The notes beneath the pieces are model-generated. The model searched no databases. It worked only from the letters and a program-made list of their open reading frames with translations, and had not been told where the DNA came from. From Paenibacillus xylanilyticus (GTDB lineage Bacteria; Bacillota; Bacilli; Paenibacillales; Paenibacillaceae): DNA of 64,000 nt. The DNA is taken from the NCBI RefSeq assembly GCF_013359935.1, contig NZ_JABMCB010000173.1, forward strand, positions 1 to 64,000, in the 5' to 3' direction. A program made the position numbers and the translations under genes. Shown here piece by piece: positions 43,280 to 52,552 of the stretch; within the stretch, counting starts at the first letter, position 1; each line of letters opens with the position of its first letter.

Positions 43280-44839
43280 TTATATGCCGGATCTTCGATA
43301 TTCCGTCGGAGTCATGCCGGTCCATTTTTTGAACACCTGACTGAAATATTGTGAATTGCCGCCGAAACCAAACAGCTCCGCAAGCTCAAACACCTTCACA
43401 TCCCCGCTCCGGCGAATGTGCTCACATGCGCGCTCGATGCGCAAACGATTCAGGTAGTTGGAGAAGTTTTCTCCTGTCACCTTTTTGAAAATTTTGCCCA
43501 GGTAGTCCGGGTTCATATACAGCATCTGATGGGCAACGCCATTCAATGAAAGATCCGCCTCCCCATAATGTTTATCTACAATATCCATCATTTTCTCCAC
43601 GGCTGAGGACTGGCGGCTAATATAATTTTTGTAATACCCGGAGGTCAAATTGGCTGCGCTGTTGGCCACAAACGTTTTCAGCTCAGACAGCGTATCCATA
43701 TGAGGCAGCTCCGCCATCCGCTGAGTAAACTCTGTTGCCTCCTCAGGCGGACAGACATGGATCATGGCCGAATACAGCTGAACGACATAGGAACGGGTTA
43801 CCTCAATATCAAGCTGTTGACCGGATAAGCGCTCAAACAGACGGTCAACCTCAGCCCCAGCTTCCTCTGTGCTGCCCGACTTGATTAGCTGGCATAACTG
43901 TTCTGCATCCTGCTCGGCATGAACACCTTCACATTCACCGGCAATCGCAACATCATTCTTGGTGATCAGCTTGCCTTCCCCGATGAAGAAGCGATGGTTC
44001 AGGCATTGCAATGCCTCGCGATACAAACGCCGTGACTGGACCATGTGATCGGCTTCACTGAGCGCAGCCGTCACTTGCAACTTATAGAGTCTGGTGAATG
44101 CTGCCCGCACTTCCTCAATTCGCTCCCTCAAGTGTGCAGGGTCCGCTGCATCTTCCAGCAGAATCAGCAGCTTGCCTTCAATGGTTGTGCTTAACAGAAC
44201 ATGCGGCAGCAGATCGCTGGCAATGTTCTTAATGGCAAATAAATGGCTGTAATCATGTTCGTCCGAGATCCGGAACAATAACAGGCGGATTTGATTGGCT
44301 TCAAGCTTCAGATCAAACAGCTCCTGATAATATTCCAGATCAACCGGCCCGTACGTGCGATTGGTCATAAATTCAAGCAAAAACTGTTCCTTCACATGGG
44401 GAAGTACTCGCTGCAGCCGCTGTTTCATCTCCCCGGCCACATGTTCTTTCACCTGTGCATCCTGATGCTCCTGAAGCAGCTCGGACAGGGCATCATGAAT
44501 CTGGTTTTCATTACAGGGCTTAAGCAAGTAATGCTTCACACCGTACTGCATGGCCCGGCGTGCATATTCAAACTCCTTGTAACCGGACAGCATGATAAAA
44601 CGAAGTCCGGGATAAGCTTCGGATGCTTTTTCGATCAGTCCAAGACCATCTAACCCCGGCATTGAAATATCCGTAATGATAATATCAGGTCTGGAATGCC
44701 CGATTTTGTCCAAAGCCTCAATTCCGTTTCTGGCGGTATCCACCAATTCTGTTCCGGCTGCCGCCCAATCCACTACTTGGGAGATCCCCTCCAAAATCAC
44801 ACGTTCGTCATCTACGAGCATCACTTTGTACATCGTCAT
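43280..44839 (-). CDS. AraC-type response regulator, YesN-like
   Basis: The 519-residue response regulator has a receiver domain at 1-122 with phospho-acceptor Asp57 in IIITDISMPGLDG and Lys near 107 in YLLKPC. The C-terminal AraC double helix-turn-helix (about 415-515) shows SLNGVAHQMLYMNPDYLGKIFKKVTGENFSNYLNRLRIERA and ELAELFGFGGNSQYFSQVFKKWTGMTPTEYRR. It should activate the adjacent importer genes when phosphorylated by the YesM-like kinase. The start overlaps the kinase gene by 32 bases; ATG at 44833 is an equally good start. Confidence 0.92.
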   Translation of the reverse strand: MTMYKVMLVDDERVILEGISQVVDWAAAGTELVDTARNGIEALDKIGHSRPDIIITDISMPGLDGLGLIEKASEAYPGLRFIMLSGYKEFEYARRAMQYGVKHYLLKPCNENQIHDALSELLQEHQDAQVKEHVAGEMKQRLQRVLPHVKEQFLLEFMTNRTYGPVDLEYYQELFDLKLEANQIRLLLFRISDEHDYSHLFAIKNIASDLLPHVLLSTTIEGKLLILLEDAADPAHLRERIEEVRAAFTRLYKLQVTAALSEADHMVQSRRLYREALQCLNHRFFIGEGKLITKNDVAIAGECEGVHAEQDAEQLCQLIKSGSTEEAGAEVDRLFERLSGQQLDIEVTRSYVVQLYSAMIHVCPPEEATEFTQRMAELPHMDTLSELKTFVANSAANLTSGYYKNYISRQSSAVEKMMDIVDKHYGEADLSLNGVAHQMLYMNPDYLGKIFKKVTGENFSNYLNRLRIERACEHIRRSGDVKVFELAELFGFGGNSQYFSQVFKKWTGMTPTEYRRSGI

Positions 44840-46595
44840 CGTCCTCTCTGATCCAAGGTATGCTGATCGATACTACGGTCCCGGCACCGGGTTTGCTGCT
44901 CATGATCATACTGCCCTCGTCACCGAAGGTCAGTCTGATTCGTTCCTGGATGTTGGATAAACCTATTCCCTGCCCTCTTGTCTGAATTCGCCCTTCCTGT
45001 AATTGCTGCAGAAACTCCGGGGTCATGCCCGGACCGTCATCCTCCACTTCAATGACGACCTTGTCACCTTCTGCCCGTGCACGAATCCGAATTTTACATG
45101 GGTCGATACTCGGTTCAAGGGCATAGTGAATGGCATTCTCCACCAAAGGCTGCAGCGTCAACTTCGGAATGCGTGCATTCCCCACCTCAGGGGCAATCTC
45201 CATATCAAAATCAAGTCTTTCCTCAAACCGCGTGCGCTGAATCGTCACATAACTGCGAACGATATCCAGCTCCCTTTCCAGCGTAATCCACTTCTCGGAC
45301 ATGTTCACTGAACTGCGCAGCAGGAATCCAAGTGCCTCGACCATTTCGGAAATTTGACGCTGCTTCTGTACTTTGGCAAGCCAGTTAATCGACTCTAATG
45401 TATTGTAGAGGAAGTGTGGATTTATCTGTGCCTGAAGCGCTTTCAACTCGGTCTCCCGAATGACCAGCTGCTTCGCATAATTTTCATCTATCAGTTCCCG
45501 GATGCGCTGCAGCATCATTTTAAAGGTGCGATGGAGCAGACCAACTTCATTTTGGGAAGACACCGGAACGTTGCCAAGCGCGGCTTCCTCCAGTTTATCC
45601 AGATCCCCTTTTTCAATATTACGCATCTTCTTGATCAACTGGGCAATCGGCTGTGTGATGCTGCGGGAAAGCTTGGCTCCAAACACAAGTGCGACCAGCA
45701 AGATCATAAAGAAAATGACCGTCACCAATTGTTTGACAAATTGAATCTGCTTGAACATCTGGTCAAACGGAGTCATATAAAGGTACACCCAATCCGTATA
45801 TGACGAATGGGCGCGGGCAACAAAATTTCTCCCCTGTTCGAACATCGCAATCCCGTATGGCTGGGTACGCTTCAGTTCCGATTCAAGTTCGGCATCACTA
45901 ACTGTGGATTGCGTGGGATAGATGACTTCCCGTCCATCCGTTATCAACAGCTGCGAGTCCTCTGCAGGATGCTGCATCTGATCCTGAACAATACGGTCCA
46001 GTCGTACACGGATAATCAGCGTTCCCAGCTTCTCCAGGGTGAAAGCCCCGCCTGTGAAGGACTTGACCTGTCTTACGGATAAAAGTCTGGCTTGCTGATC
46101 CCCACTTGTATACCATGCATTGGAGCCTGAATATTGCTGTCCCAGTGCAACCAGTTCCGTCTGCATGGATTCCGATATTCCCTCCCGGTTCCCTGCAGCC
46201 ATAACATTATTATCATTATCGATAAATATCATGGAATAGACGTACTTCTCAGACCCCGCATACGCGACAAGCCTGTTCGTTATTTTTTTGAGCAACCCAT
46301 TTTTCTCATATCCCGATTCAGCCTTATCCAGCTGAAGAAGATACTGCTGGAGCGGCTCGTCGGACATGACCTTGAAGGATAGATTGGAAATTTCGCGCAG
46401 CTGATTCTCAATGCCCACGGAAGACATGTTAAGTACCTGCGACGATTTTTCATAGATTTGGCGATCATAGATTCGGAACACGTATCCAAGGATAGACACG
46501 TAAAACGTAAAGCTGATCAGCATCAAAAGTCCGATGAGAAGAATGGTTTTGTGATGGATCGGAAGGGTTGTGAAAGCGTTCTTAATTTTTCTCAT
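44808..46595 (-). CDS. Sensor histidine kinase, YesM-like
   Basis: The 595-residue membrane kinase has helix 1 at about 17-41, an extracellular Cache-like sensor domain (45-285), helix 2 at about 288-306, a HAMP linker (308-370), the His_kinase domain with phospho-acceptor His394 in LQAQINPHFLYNTLESINWL, and an HATPase domain with NAIHYALEP, DDGPGMTPE and GQGIGLSNIQERI. This is the LytS/YesM class used for sugar sensing in Paenibacillus and Bacillus. It is co-transcribed and overlaps with the response regulator gene. The likely signal is a pectin-derived sugar or its binding protein. Confidence 0.92.
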   Translation of the reverse strand: MRKIKNAFTTLPIHHKTILLIGLLMLISFTFYVSILGYVFRIYDRQIYEKSSQVLNMSSVGIENQLREISNLSFKVMSDEPLQQYLLQLDKAESGYEKNGLLKKITNRLVAYAGSEKYVYSMIFIDNDNNVMAAGNREGISESMQTELVALGQQYSGSNAWYTSGDQQARLLSVRQVKSFTGGAFTLEKLGTLIIRVRLDRIVQDQMQHPAEDSQLLITDGREVIYPTQSTVSDAELESELKRTQPYGIAMFEQGRNFVARAHSSYTDWVYLYMTPFDQMFKQIQFVKQLVTVIFFMILLVALVFGAKLSRSITQPIAQLIKKMRNIEKGDLDKLEEAALGNVPVSSQNEVGLLHRTFKMMLQRIRELIDENYAKQLVIRETELKALQAQINPHFLYNTLESINWLAKVQKQRQISEMVEALGFLLRSSVNMSEKWITLERELDIVRSYVTIQRTRFEERLDFDMEIAPEVGNARIPKLTLQPLVENAIHYALEPSIDPCKIRIRARAEGDKVVIEVEDDGPGMTPEFLQQLQEGRIQTRGQGIGLSNIQERIRLTFGDEGSMIMSSKPGAGTVVSISIPWIREDDDDVQSDARR

Positions 46596-46739
46596 CCAAA
46601 GCGCTCCTTTGGCCCCGAGAAGGGTACAGGCAGGTTTGAGAGTCTCGTTCTACTGTAAGTTATTTTCATATTTACACATCCATGGGCAGATGACAAGTCA
46701 TAATTATGCAACATATGGGGTCCGATTAGAAGGTAATGA

Positions 46740-46784
46740 AAAAAGAAGCCGGATTGATCGTCAGATCAACCTGGCTTCTTGGTG
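46740..46784 (-). terminator. Terminator of the SGNH hydrolase gene
   Basis: On the minus strand AAGAAGCC...GGTTGATC pairs with GATCAATCCGGCTTCTT, followed by TTTT, about 25 bases past the stop codon. Confidence 0.85.
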
Positions 46785-46806
46785 AAGATAGTTTTAACGT
46801 TACAAC

Positions 46807-48129
46807 TTATGGATTAACAAATACGGTTTTGAGCTTCGCTACATACTGCACATCAAAGCCGAGCCCTTCGGCTACCATAGCCAGCGGCACATACGTTTTG
46901 GACTCTTTGCCCACCTTGTTCAGGAATGCAGGTGTATCTACTGCAACGGATGCTCCGTTCACCTGAACCGCACTGGCACCGATCTTCACGGCTACTTTAC
47001 GGTCTCCGTATGTAATGGTTGCCGTGGAGGTTTTATTATCCCAAACCGTGGTAGCCCCTACAGCATTCACGATATCCTGAATGGCCACAAAGTTTTTCCC
47101 ACTGCGAATGATTGGCTTATAAGGGGTATCCAGCGTTTTGCCGCTGACGATGATATTCATCGGCTCACCTGCTGCAGGTGCGGTCAGTTTCGTGTAATCA
47201 CCCCAGATCGTTTCTGCAAACACCTTGGCGATCGCTTCATAACCAAACTGGTTCGGGTGGAAATCCCGATCCTTGATCATATGTGTCATTGTTCCCTCGC
47301 CGCCAACAAATTCCTTGGCTACATGCGCCACTTTTACGTCCATGCCATGAGCGGTGAATTGGGCTGCAATCCCGTCAATTGTTGCTGTGAAACCCTGGGA
47401 TGCCTCCATGAGTTTGGCATACAATGCTTTGCCGGCTACTTCAGGCATAGGCTGATATTGATCGGCAATGACAATCTTGGCATCGGGATTAATTGCCTGA
47501 ATGTTACTAATCGCTTCGCTGACATTGGCCGTATACGTTGTCAGCAGTTCCTTCACTTTTGCTTCCAATTCCGCATCACTGAGTTTATCTGCCGTACCGA
47601 GCAGTTCGGATACATCATTCCCCCCAATGGTGATCGCTACAAGATTGGCAGCCGCCACGCTCTCGCGAATTGCAGCGATGTTGGCTCCCATCTGCCCTGC
47701 TCTTGGATCTGGCAAACTCGGCTGAATCGCTTCAGAGGTAAGGGTCTTGCTCTCATTGATTGCAGAGGTAAAGTTCTTCAAACCAATACTCTTCAACCCG
47801 GCAATACCGTAGTTATCCACCTGAGTGCGGCCGTGAAGCAAACCTTGCTCCTGCAAGCGCTCTACATAACCATAAGGCAGTCCTTTCGCATTCGGCTCGT
47901 ATCCTACTGTGATGGAATCTCCCAATGTGACGATTCGGAATTCCTTCGTTACGGCTGCAGCATCCTTCTTCGCAGAGGTGGCTGCCTCTGTTGTGCCTGC
48001 AGGTAGCGAGCTGGTGCTCGTATCTGCAGCATGTGCAGGCAGTGCAGTTGATGCAAACAGCATCATTCCGGCCAGCATGCCGGCTGTTAATCCAGCCGCT
48101 GTGTTACTCCATGTACGTGTACGCTTCAT
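46807..48129 (-). CDS. Secreted SGNH/GDSL hydrolase with stalk domain
   Basis: This 440-residue secreted esterase or lipase-like enzyme has a signal peptide ending PAHA-A near residue 34. The SGNH domain (about 62-300) has Ser72 in VTLGDSITVGYE, GIAGLKS, the block III TIGGND, and the Asp/His pair in DRDFHPNQFGYEAI. The C-terminal 110 residues form a copper-amine-oxidase-like stalk (PIIRSGKNFVAIQDIVNAVGA, KTYVPLAMVAEGLGFDVQY). Substrate is unknown. ATG at 48129 follows AAAGGAG at about 11 bases; the frame opens at 48153 without a ribosome site. Confidence 0.87.
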   Translation of the reverse strand: MKRTRTWSNTAAGLTAGMLAGMMLFASTALPAHAADTSTSSLPAGTTEAATSAKKDAAAVTKEFRIVTLGDSITVGYEPNAKGLPYGYVERLQEQGLLHGRTQVDNYGIAGLKSIGLKNFTSAINESKTLTSEAIQPSLPDPRAGQMGANIAAIRESVAAANLVAITIGGNDVSELLGTADKLSDAELEAKVKELLTTYTANVSEAISNIQAINPDAKIVIADQYQPMPEVAGKALYAKLMEASQGFTATIDGIAAQFTAHGMDVKVAHVAKEFVGGEGTMTHMIKDRDFHPNQFGYEAIAKVFAETIWGDYTKLTAPAAGEPMNIIVSGKTLDTPYKPIIRSGKNFVAIQDIVNAVGATTVWDNKTSTATITYGDRKVAVKIGASAVQVNGASVAVDTPAFLNKVGKESKTYVPLAMVAEGLGFDVQYVAKLKTVFVNP

Positions 48130-48270
48130 TCGTGGTAACACTCCTTTTCTCATATCTATAAGATGATAACTTGAACTTAATTACACGGTTAATCTCCGGT
48201 GGAAGAAGTTCACATATCCCTATTCTACCATTAAAAATTAGGGATGTGTTTGGACTTCTGCCTGCTCACA

Positions 48271-48305
48271 AAAATAACAGACTCCCCTGTACGGGAAGTC
48301 TGTTC
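48271..48305 (-). terminator. Terminator of the 88-residue gene
   Basis: On the minus strand AACAGACTTCCC and GGGGAGTCTGTT pair around a GTACA-type loop and run into ATTTTTG. Confidence 0.8.
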
Positions 48306-48347
48306 ACCTATGAACCTAGCCATGTATTGGCCCGTTGCATCCGCGAT

Positions 48348-48614
48348 TCATTTGTCTTTTGCTTCATTTTCTGTTGAGCTGAGTTTACTGGCAGAACGAT
48401 CCAGATAACGATCATATCGATCATCCACTTCACGCGCCATATTCCGGTACAGCAACGTTTCCTGGGCAATCGGGTCTCGTTCCGCCTGAATGCGCACCTC
48501 ATATTTGGGAGGAATCAGCTGGCGCTCACGCTTGTCCGTGTCGCCGGACTCCTCCATCTCCCCTTCAGTCAGCATATCACTCAAACGTCGTTCCAGTTCC
48601 TTGGATTCATCCAT
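48348..48614 (-). CDS. Small hydrophilic protein of unknown function
   Basis: The 88-residue, strongly charged protein has no membrane segment; it is rich in Glu, Arg, Asp and Lys, probably mostly helical. The middle reads RQLIPPKYEVRIQAERDPIAQETLLYRNMAREVDDRYDRYLDR. I do not recognise the family. AAAGGAGCG lies 8-9 bases before the ATG and a terminator follows about 45 bases later, so it is very likely a real single-gene unit. Confidence 0.7.
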   Translation of the reverse strand: MDESKELERRLSDMLTEGEMEESGDTDKRERQLIPPKYEVRIQAERDPIAQETLLYRNMAREVDDRYDRYLDRSASKLSSTENEAKDK

Positions 48615-48843
48615 CGTTCATCGCTCCTTTAATTAAGTTCATAAATGCACGAGCAAATACTATTGCACCTAAACCTCGAAGGACAGAACAATCTTCCGAT
48701 CGCTGTTATCCCCAAATTTTCTTGTTTACTTTTCAAAGGGAAAAATTCGAAGATAAAGGCGAACGCTTCGCTTCTCCAGATTTTTTCTGCCCCTCGTTCA
48801 TGTACAATATAAGTTTGTTCAATCCATTAAGAAATTAATATGC

Positions 48844-49716
48844 TCACTCCAAGCCAGTTGCTTTGGCTTCCTTGAGTACATCCGTCAGTGCATCATGAAT
48901 CTTGCCATTGGTGGCAACTACATGGCTGACAGACAATTGATAAGGTGTACCAATCGTATCCGTGACCTTGCCGCCGGATTCCTCCACGAGCAGTGCACCT
49001 GCAGCGATATCCCACGGTTTCAGTCCAACTTCGGTGTATGCGCTGAGGCGACCCGCAGCAACATAAGCCAAATGCAGAGCTGCCGATCCACCTGCACGCA
49101 GGCTCCGTACTTGCGGCGCAAGAGCCTGCACAGCAGCCATATTGATTGGGAGTGCATAGGTGGTATCTGCTGGGAAGCCTACTGCGACCAGGCTCTGAGC
49201 CAGCCCCTGTTCACTAGACACCGCCATCCGATTTCCGTGGACATAGGCCCCTTTGCCCTTTTCAGCTACAAACAGTTCGTCTCTCGAAGGATCGTAAATC
49301 ACGCCTACAATCACTTCACCATGATGAGCCAGGGCAATCGATACCGAATAAAATGGGAATCCATGTACAAAATTTGTTGTTCCGTCCACAGGATCCACGA
49401 TCCAGAGGAACTCTTCTTCCTGTGCCTCTTTTAGTGCTTTGGCCGAAGCTTCAGGTCCCGGCTCAACTCCTTCTTCACCGAGAATGGCATGGTCGGGAAA
49501 ATGGGTCAGAATCAGGCGACGGATCATCTGCTCTGCTCCTTTGTCCACTTCGGTTACAAGGTCCTGCGGAGAATATTTGGTTCCAGGTTCGCCTATGGTT
49601 CCAAGACGACTCTTGATCCATTCACCCGCTTTGGAAGCCGCATTGATAGCAACGGCAGTATAGCTTTTGCTTGTCACGACATAAGGTATTTTTTCCTTCT
49701 CATTCAAAGCGTTCAC
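48844..49716 (-). CDS. Inositol monophosphatase family protein
   Basis: The 290-residue Mg-dependent sugar phosphatase fold shows GEEGVEPG near 78-85, WIVDPVDGTTNFVHGFPFYSVSIAL near 104-128 (metal and catalytic aspartates) and KPWDIAAGALLVEESGGKVTD near 230-250. Relatives dephosphorylate inositol-1-phosphate, or act on fructose-1,6-bisphosphate, NAD(P) or 3'-phosphoadenosine phosphates; I cannot choose among these. The start is GTG with only a weak ribosome site (AAAGTAGA). Confidence 0.9.
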   Translation of the reverse strand: MNALNEKEKIPYVVTSKSYTAVAINAASKAGEWIKSRLGTIGEPGTKYSPQDLVTEVDKGAEQMIRRLILTHFPDHAILGEEGVEPGPEASAKALKEAQEEEFLWIVDPVDGTTNFVHGFPFYSVSIALAHHGEVIVGVIYDPSRDELFVAEKGKGAYVHGNRMAVSSEQGLAQSLVAVGFPADTTYALPINMAAVQALAPQVRSLRAGGSAALHLAYVAAGRLSAYTEVGLKPWDIAAGALLVEESGGKVTDTIGTPYQLSVSHVVATNGKIHDALTDVLKEAKATGLE

Positions 49717-49814
49717 TCTACTTTCTATATCAATCTACGAAAATATAAAATACTTGTTAAAAGTATACGCCTCACATGTTGTAAAGTTTCTTGCTGCCCA
49801 GGCCCCTTTTGGCT

Positions 49815-50816
49815 CTATGGATGAATGATTACAGTAGACTCGTCCACCCATTCCACGCCTTCCTCGTGATAGAATGCCAGTTTCTGCATGAGCTGCACCA
49901 GTGCTTCATCCTTGCGCTTGGCCTCAATCATGACATCCAGTTCGGGCGTATCTGCAGCGATATGACGCAAAAAGGAAAGCAGCGGCTCCACTTCAACGCC
50001 ATCCGCATGCCCTCGGATATCCTTTTCGCTCTTCGGGCTGGACACGTGAATTTTCGGCGGCAGCGGCCGATCTGCCGGGGAATCCGCCTGAGCCAGCGGG
50101 GACTGCCAAGTCTTCCATATGTCAGGCCACAAGTCCCATGGCTGTTCACCTTCATTATTAACCCACTGATGGTGAATATCCAGCACCATTGGCAGTCCCA
50201 AATGCTGACATACAGCCAATGTCTCGGGTACATTGAATGTTTTGTCGTCATTTTCAAGGGTCAGTCGTTCCTGAATATCCCGATCAAGTTTCAGAAAGTT
50301 TTCTTCAAAGCGGAGTGCAGCACTAGGCTTGTCCCCGTATGCACCACCAATATGTATATTGTTCTTGGCAGTGGCATTCAGACCCATGGCATCCAGCATC
50401 CGAACATGATGACGAAGGTCACGCATGGAGTTCCGGAGCACTTCTTCCCGCGGCGTGCTAAGAACGGTAAAATGATCCGGGTGAAAGGATACACGCATCC
50501 CGTTCTCCTTCACAAAATCACCAATGGCTTCAAAATCCGACTGAAGTGCCGGGAACGGATCCCAATCACTCAGATCTTCATGTGTTGCCAGTGGAATCAA
50601 TTTGGAGGAGAAACGATATACATGAATGTGGCTGCCTTTGTTGTGCCTCAGCAAACGTAACGTATTATGCAAATTCTCGGCTGCAATCCGTTCCAGCTTG
50701 CGGATGGCTGCATCCCTGTCATCAATTTTCTTGAAGCTGGCCATGGTCATCGTGCGGGAAGGTGAAGCATTCTCTACCAGCACAGACATCGCCACATAAC
50801 CAAAACGTACAAGCAT
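49815..50816 (-). CDS. uvsE: UV DNA damage endonuclease
   Basis: The 333-residue UvsE/UVDE family enzyme nicks DNA 5' to UV photoproducts. The TIM-barrel sequence shows RFGYVAMSV at the start, HIHVYRFSSKLIPLATH near 63-79, RVSFHPDHFTVLSTPREEV near 108-126, IHIGGAYGDKPSA, and LDIHHQWVNNEGEQPWDLW, with the metal-binding His, Glu and Asp residues. Such genes are common in spore formers. AGAGAGGA lies about 8 bases before the ATG. Confidence 0.92.
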   Translation of the reverse strand: MLVRFGYVAMSVLVENASPSRTMTMASFKKIDDRDAAIRKLERIAAENLHNTLRLLRHNKGSHIHVYRFSSKLIPLATHEDLSDWDPFPALQSDFEAIGDFVKENGMRVSFHPDHFTVLSTPREEVLRNSMRDLRHHVRMLDAMGLNATAKNNIHIGGAYGDKPSAALRFEENFLKLDRDIQERLTLENDDKTFNVPETLAVCQHLGLPMVLDIHHQWVNNEGEQPWDLWPDIWKTWQSPLAQADSPADRPLPPKIHVSSPKSEKDIRGHADGVEVEPLLSFLRHIAADTPELDVMIEAKRKDEALVQLMQKLAFYHEEGVEWVDESTVIIHP

Positions 50817-50972
50817 GATGTTCTTCCTCTCTGTTAGGGTGGAATTCCTGTCTGAACATGAGCACAGTCAAGTTTTCCCGTCACGGTATATAACCAAGTT
50901 TTACCCTAAAAGAACGACCATAATCGCTTGCCGGACAATTCCGTTCATTGGTCCCACATCCGAAATCGCAGT

Positions 50973-51296
50973 TTAGCCTTGCGCCTGTTCACCAAAAAAC
51001 ATTTCGTCCGCCAGAGCGGTCTGAACACGAGATTCTTCTTCATTCAGCTTGCGGATGAGCAGCATCTCCACTTCAGTCACTTCCTGACCCTGAAAATTAA
51101 TCTCTGCAATGGAGGCAACGATCTTCACGATGGCTACAGCCACGTTGTCAGGTGTATAAGCAATAACCTTCTGCCCGGTTGGAAATACCCGGAAGCCTTG
51201 TTTCACCATTTTGCCGCGGCCGTATTCCAGCAGCTCGAACAGCTCCTGCTCGCTCTTGAATTTGCACACGGAATTGAATTCAGTCTGAAATCCCAT
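50973..51296 (-). CDS. Conserved small protein of unknown function
   Basis: The 107-residue soluble protein starts MGFQTEFNSVCKFKSEQELFELLEYGRGKMVKQGFRVFPTGQKVIAYTPD and ends in an acidic tail. AAGGAGG lies 7 bases before the ATG. It sits 24 bases downstream of ddl on the same strand and is probably co-transcribed. I do not recognise the family with certainty. The even mix of charged and hydrophobic residues suggests a compact alpha/beta fold. Confidence 0.75.
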   Translation of the reverse strand: MGFQTEFNSVCKFKSEQELFELLEYGRGKMVKQGFRVFPTGQKVIAYTPDNVAVAIVKIVASIAEINFQGQEVTEVEMLLIRKLNEEESRVQTALADEMFFGEQAQG

Positions 51297-51320
51297 TCAT
51301 ACCCCTCCTTATACTGTCTC

Positions 51321-52421
51321 CTACGCCTGTACGCCGTTCTCGTAATTCAGTGCCTGTTTGCGGCTGTAACGCTCCAAGGCCAGCTCAATCATGCGATCCA
51401 GCAGCTCGGCATACGATACACCTGTCTCGCGCCACAGCAATGGGTACATGCTGTACGGAGTGAAGCCAGGCATTGTGTTTACTTCATTAATAAGTAATGC
51501 CCCATCCGATTTGCGAATGAAAAAGTCAGCCCGGGAAATACCGTTGCCTTCAATCGCACGGAACGCCTGCAAAGCTGCCTCGCGGATGCGATCAGCGGCT
51601 TCAGGATCCAGCGGAGCGGGGATCAGCATCTGTGATTGACCATCAATGTACTTGGCTGCATAGTCATAATATTCACCAGAGGATACGATTTCTCCTGGCA
51701 CCGATGCCATGGGCTCGTCATTACCAAGCACACTGACTTCCACTTCGCGTGCTTCAACGAATTCCTCGATGACAACCTTCGTATCATACCGCAGCGCAAA
51801 TTCAACAGCTGTCTTCAGTTCATCACGGTTGCGTGCTTTTGAGATTCCAACACTGGAACCAAGATTGGCGGGTTTAATAAAACACGGATAACCCAGCTGT
51901 TCCTCCACTTGCAGAATCATCTCGTGTTCAGTCTGCTTCCACTGGGTAGCATTAAAATACGTAAAGGCACATTGGTCGATTCCGGCTTGTGCAAACAGCT
52001 TCTTCATGACCACTTTGTCCATGCCGCCTGCCGAAGCGAGTACACCTGCTCCCACATAAGGCATATCCGCCATCTCAAACATACCCTGGATCGTGCCATC
52101 CTCACCGAACGTACCGTGCAGCAACGGGAACATAACGTCCAGCGCCTCTTCTCCGCCATATAAACGTGCAAACAGGGTGTTCAGCGCTTCCTGGGTTCCA
52201 CCTGCTGCCTGTTCCAGTTTCAAATCATCGATCTGCGCAAATGGCGCGTGCATTACTGAACCCTTTTTCCACGTCCCCTGCTTGGAGATATAAAAAGGAA
52301 CCAGCTCATATTTCTCATAATCAAAAGCGTTCGTTACAGCAAACGCCGTTTGCAGCGATACTTCATGTTCACCTGACTTCCCGCCGTAAACGACGCCAAC
52401 TGTCAATTTATCCATACTCAT
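51321..52421 (-). CDS. ddl: D-alanine--D-alanine ligase
   Basis: The 366-residue ATP-grasp ligase joins two D-alanines for peptidoglycan precursors. The N-domain is VGVVYGGKSGEHEVSLQTA; the ATP-grasp region has PCFIKPANLGSSVGISKA and VIEEFVEAREVEVSVLGN; the metal-binding end is FFIRKSDGALLINEVNTMPGFTPYSMYPLLW. The omega loop reads YYDYAAKYIDG with Tyr, which favours D-Ala over D-lactate as second substrate. This argues against a VanA-like ligase. ATG at 52421 follows CGGAGG; the frame opens at 52457. Confidence 0.96.
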   Translation of the reverse strand: MSMDKLTVGVVYGGKSGEHEVSLQTAFAVTNAFDYEKYELVPFYISKQGTWKKGSVMHAPFAQIDDLKLEQAAGGTQEALNTLFARLYGGEEALDVMFPLLHGTFGEDGTIQGMFEMADMPYVGAGVLASAGGMDKVVMKKLFAQAGIDQCAFTYFNATQWKQTEHEMILQVEEQLGYPCFIKPANLGSSVGISKARNRDELKTAVEFALRYDTKVVIEEFVEAREVEVSVLGNDEPMASVPGEIVSSGEYYDYAAKYIDGQSQMLIPAPLDPEAADRIREAALQAFRAIEGNGISRADFFIRKSDGALLINEVNTMPGFTPYSMYPLLWRETGVSYAELLDRMIELALERYSRKQALNYENGVQA

Positions 52422-52552
52422 GTGTAACCTCCGATTATCTGTGCATGATGCCTTCATAACTGCATGTTCAGCATCAATTTTATTCTTGTCTTAGGACTCA
52501 TTTTACACGGAACTGAATATCCCCGTCACCAAATCCCTTAATATCAACTTCA

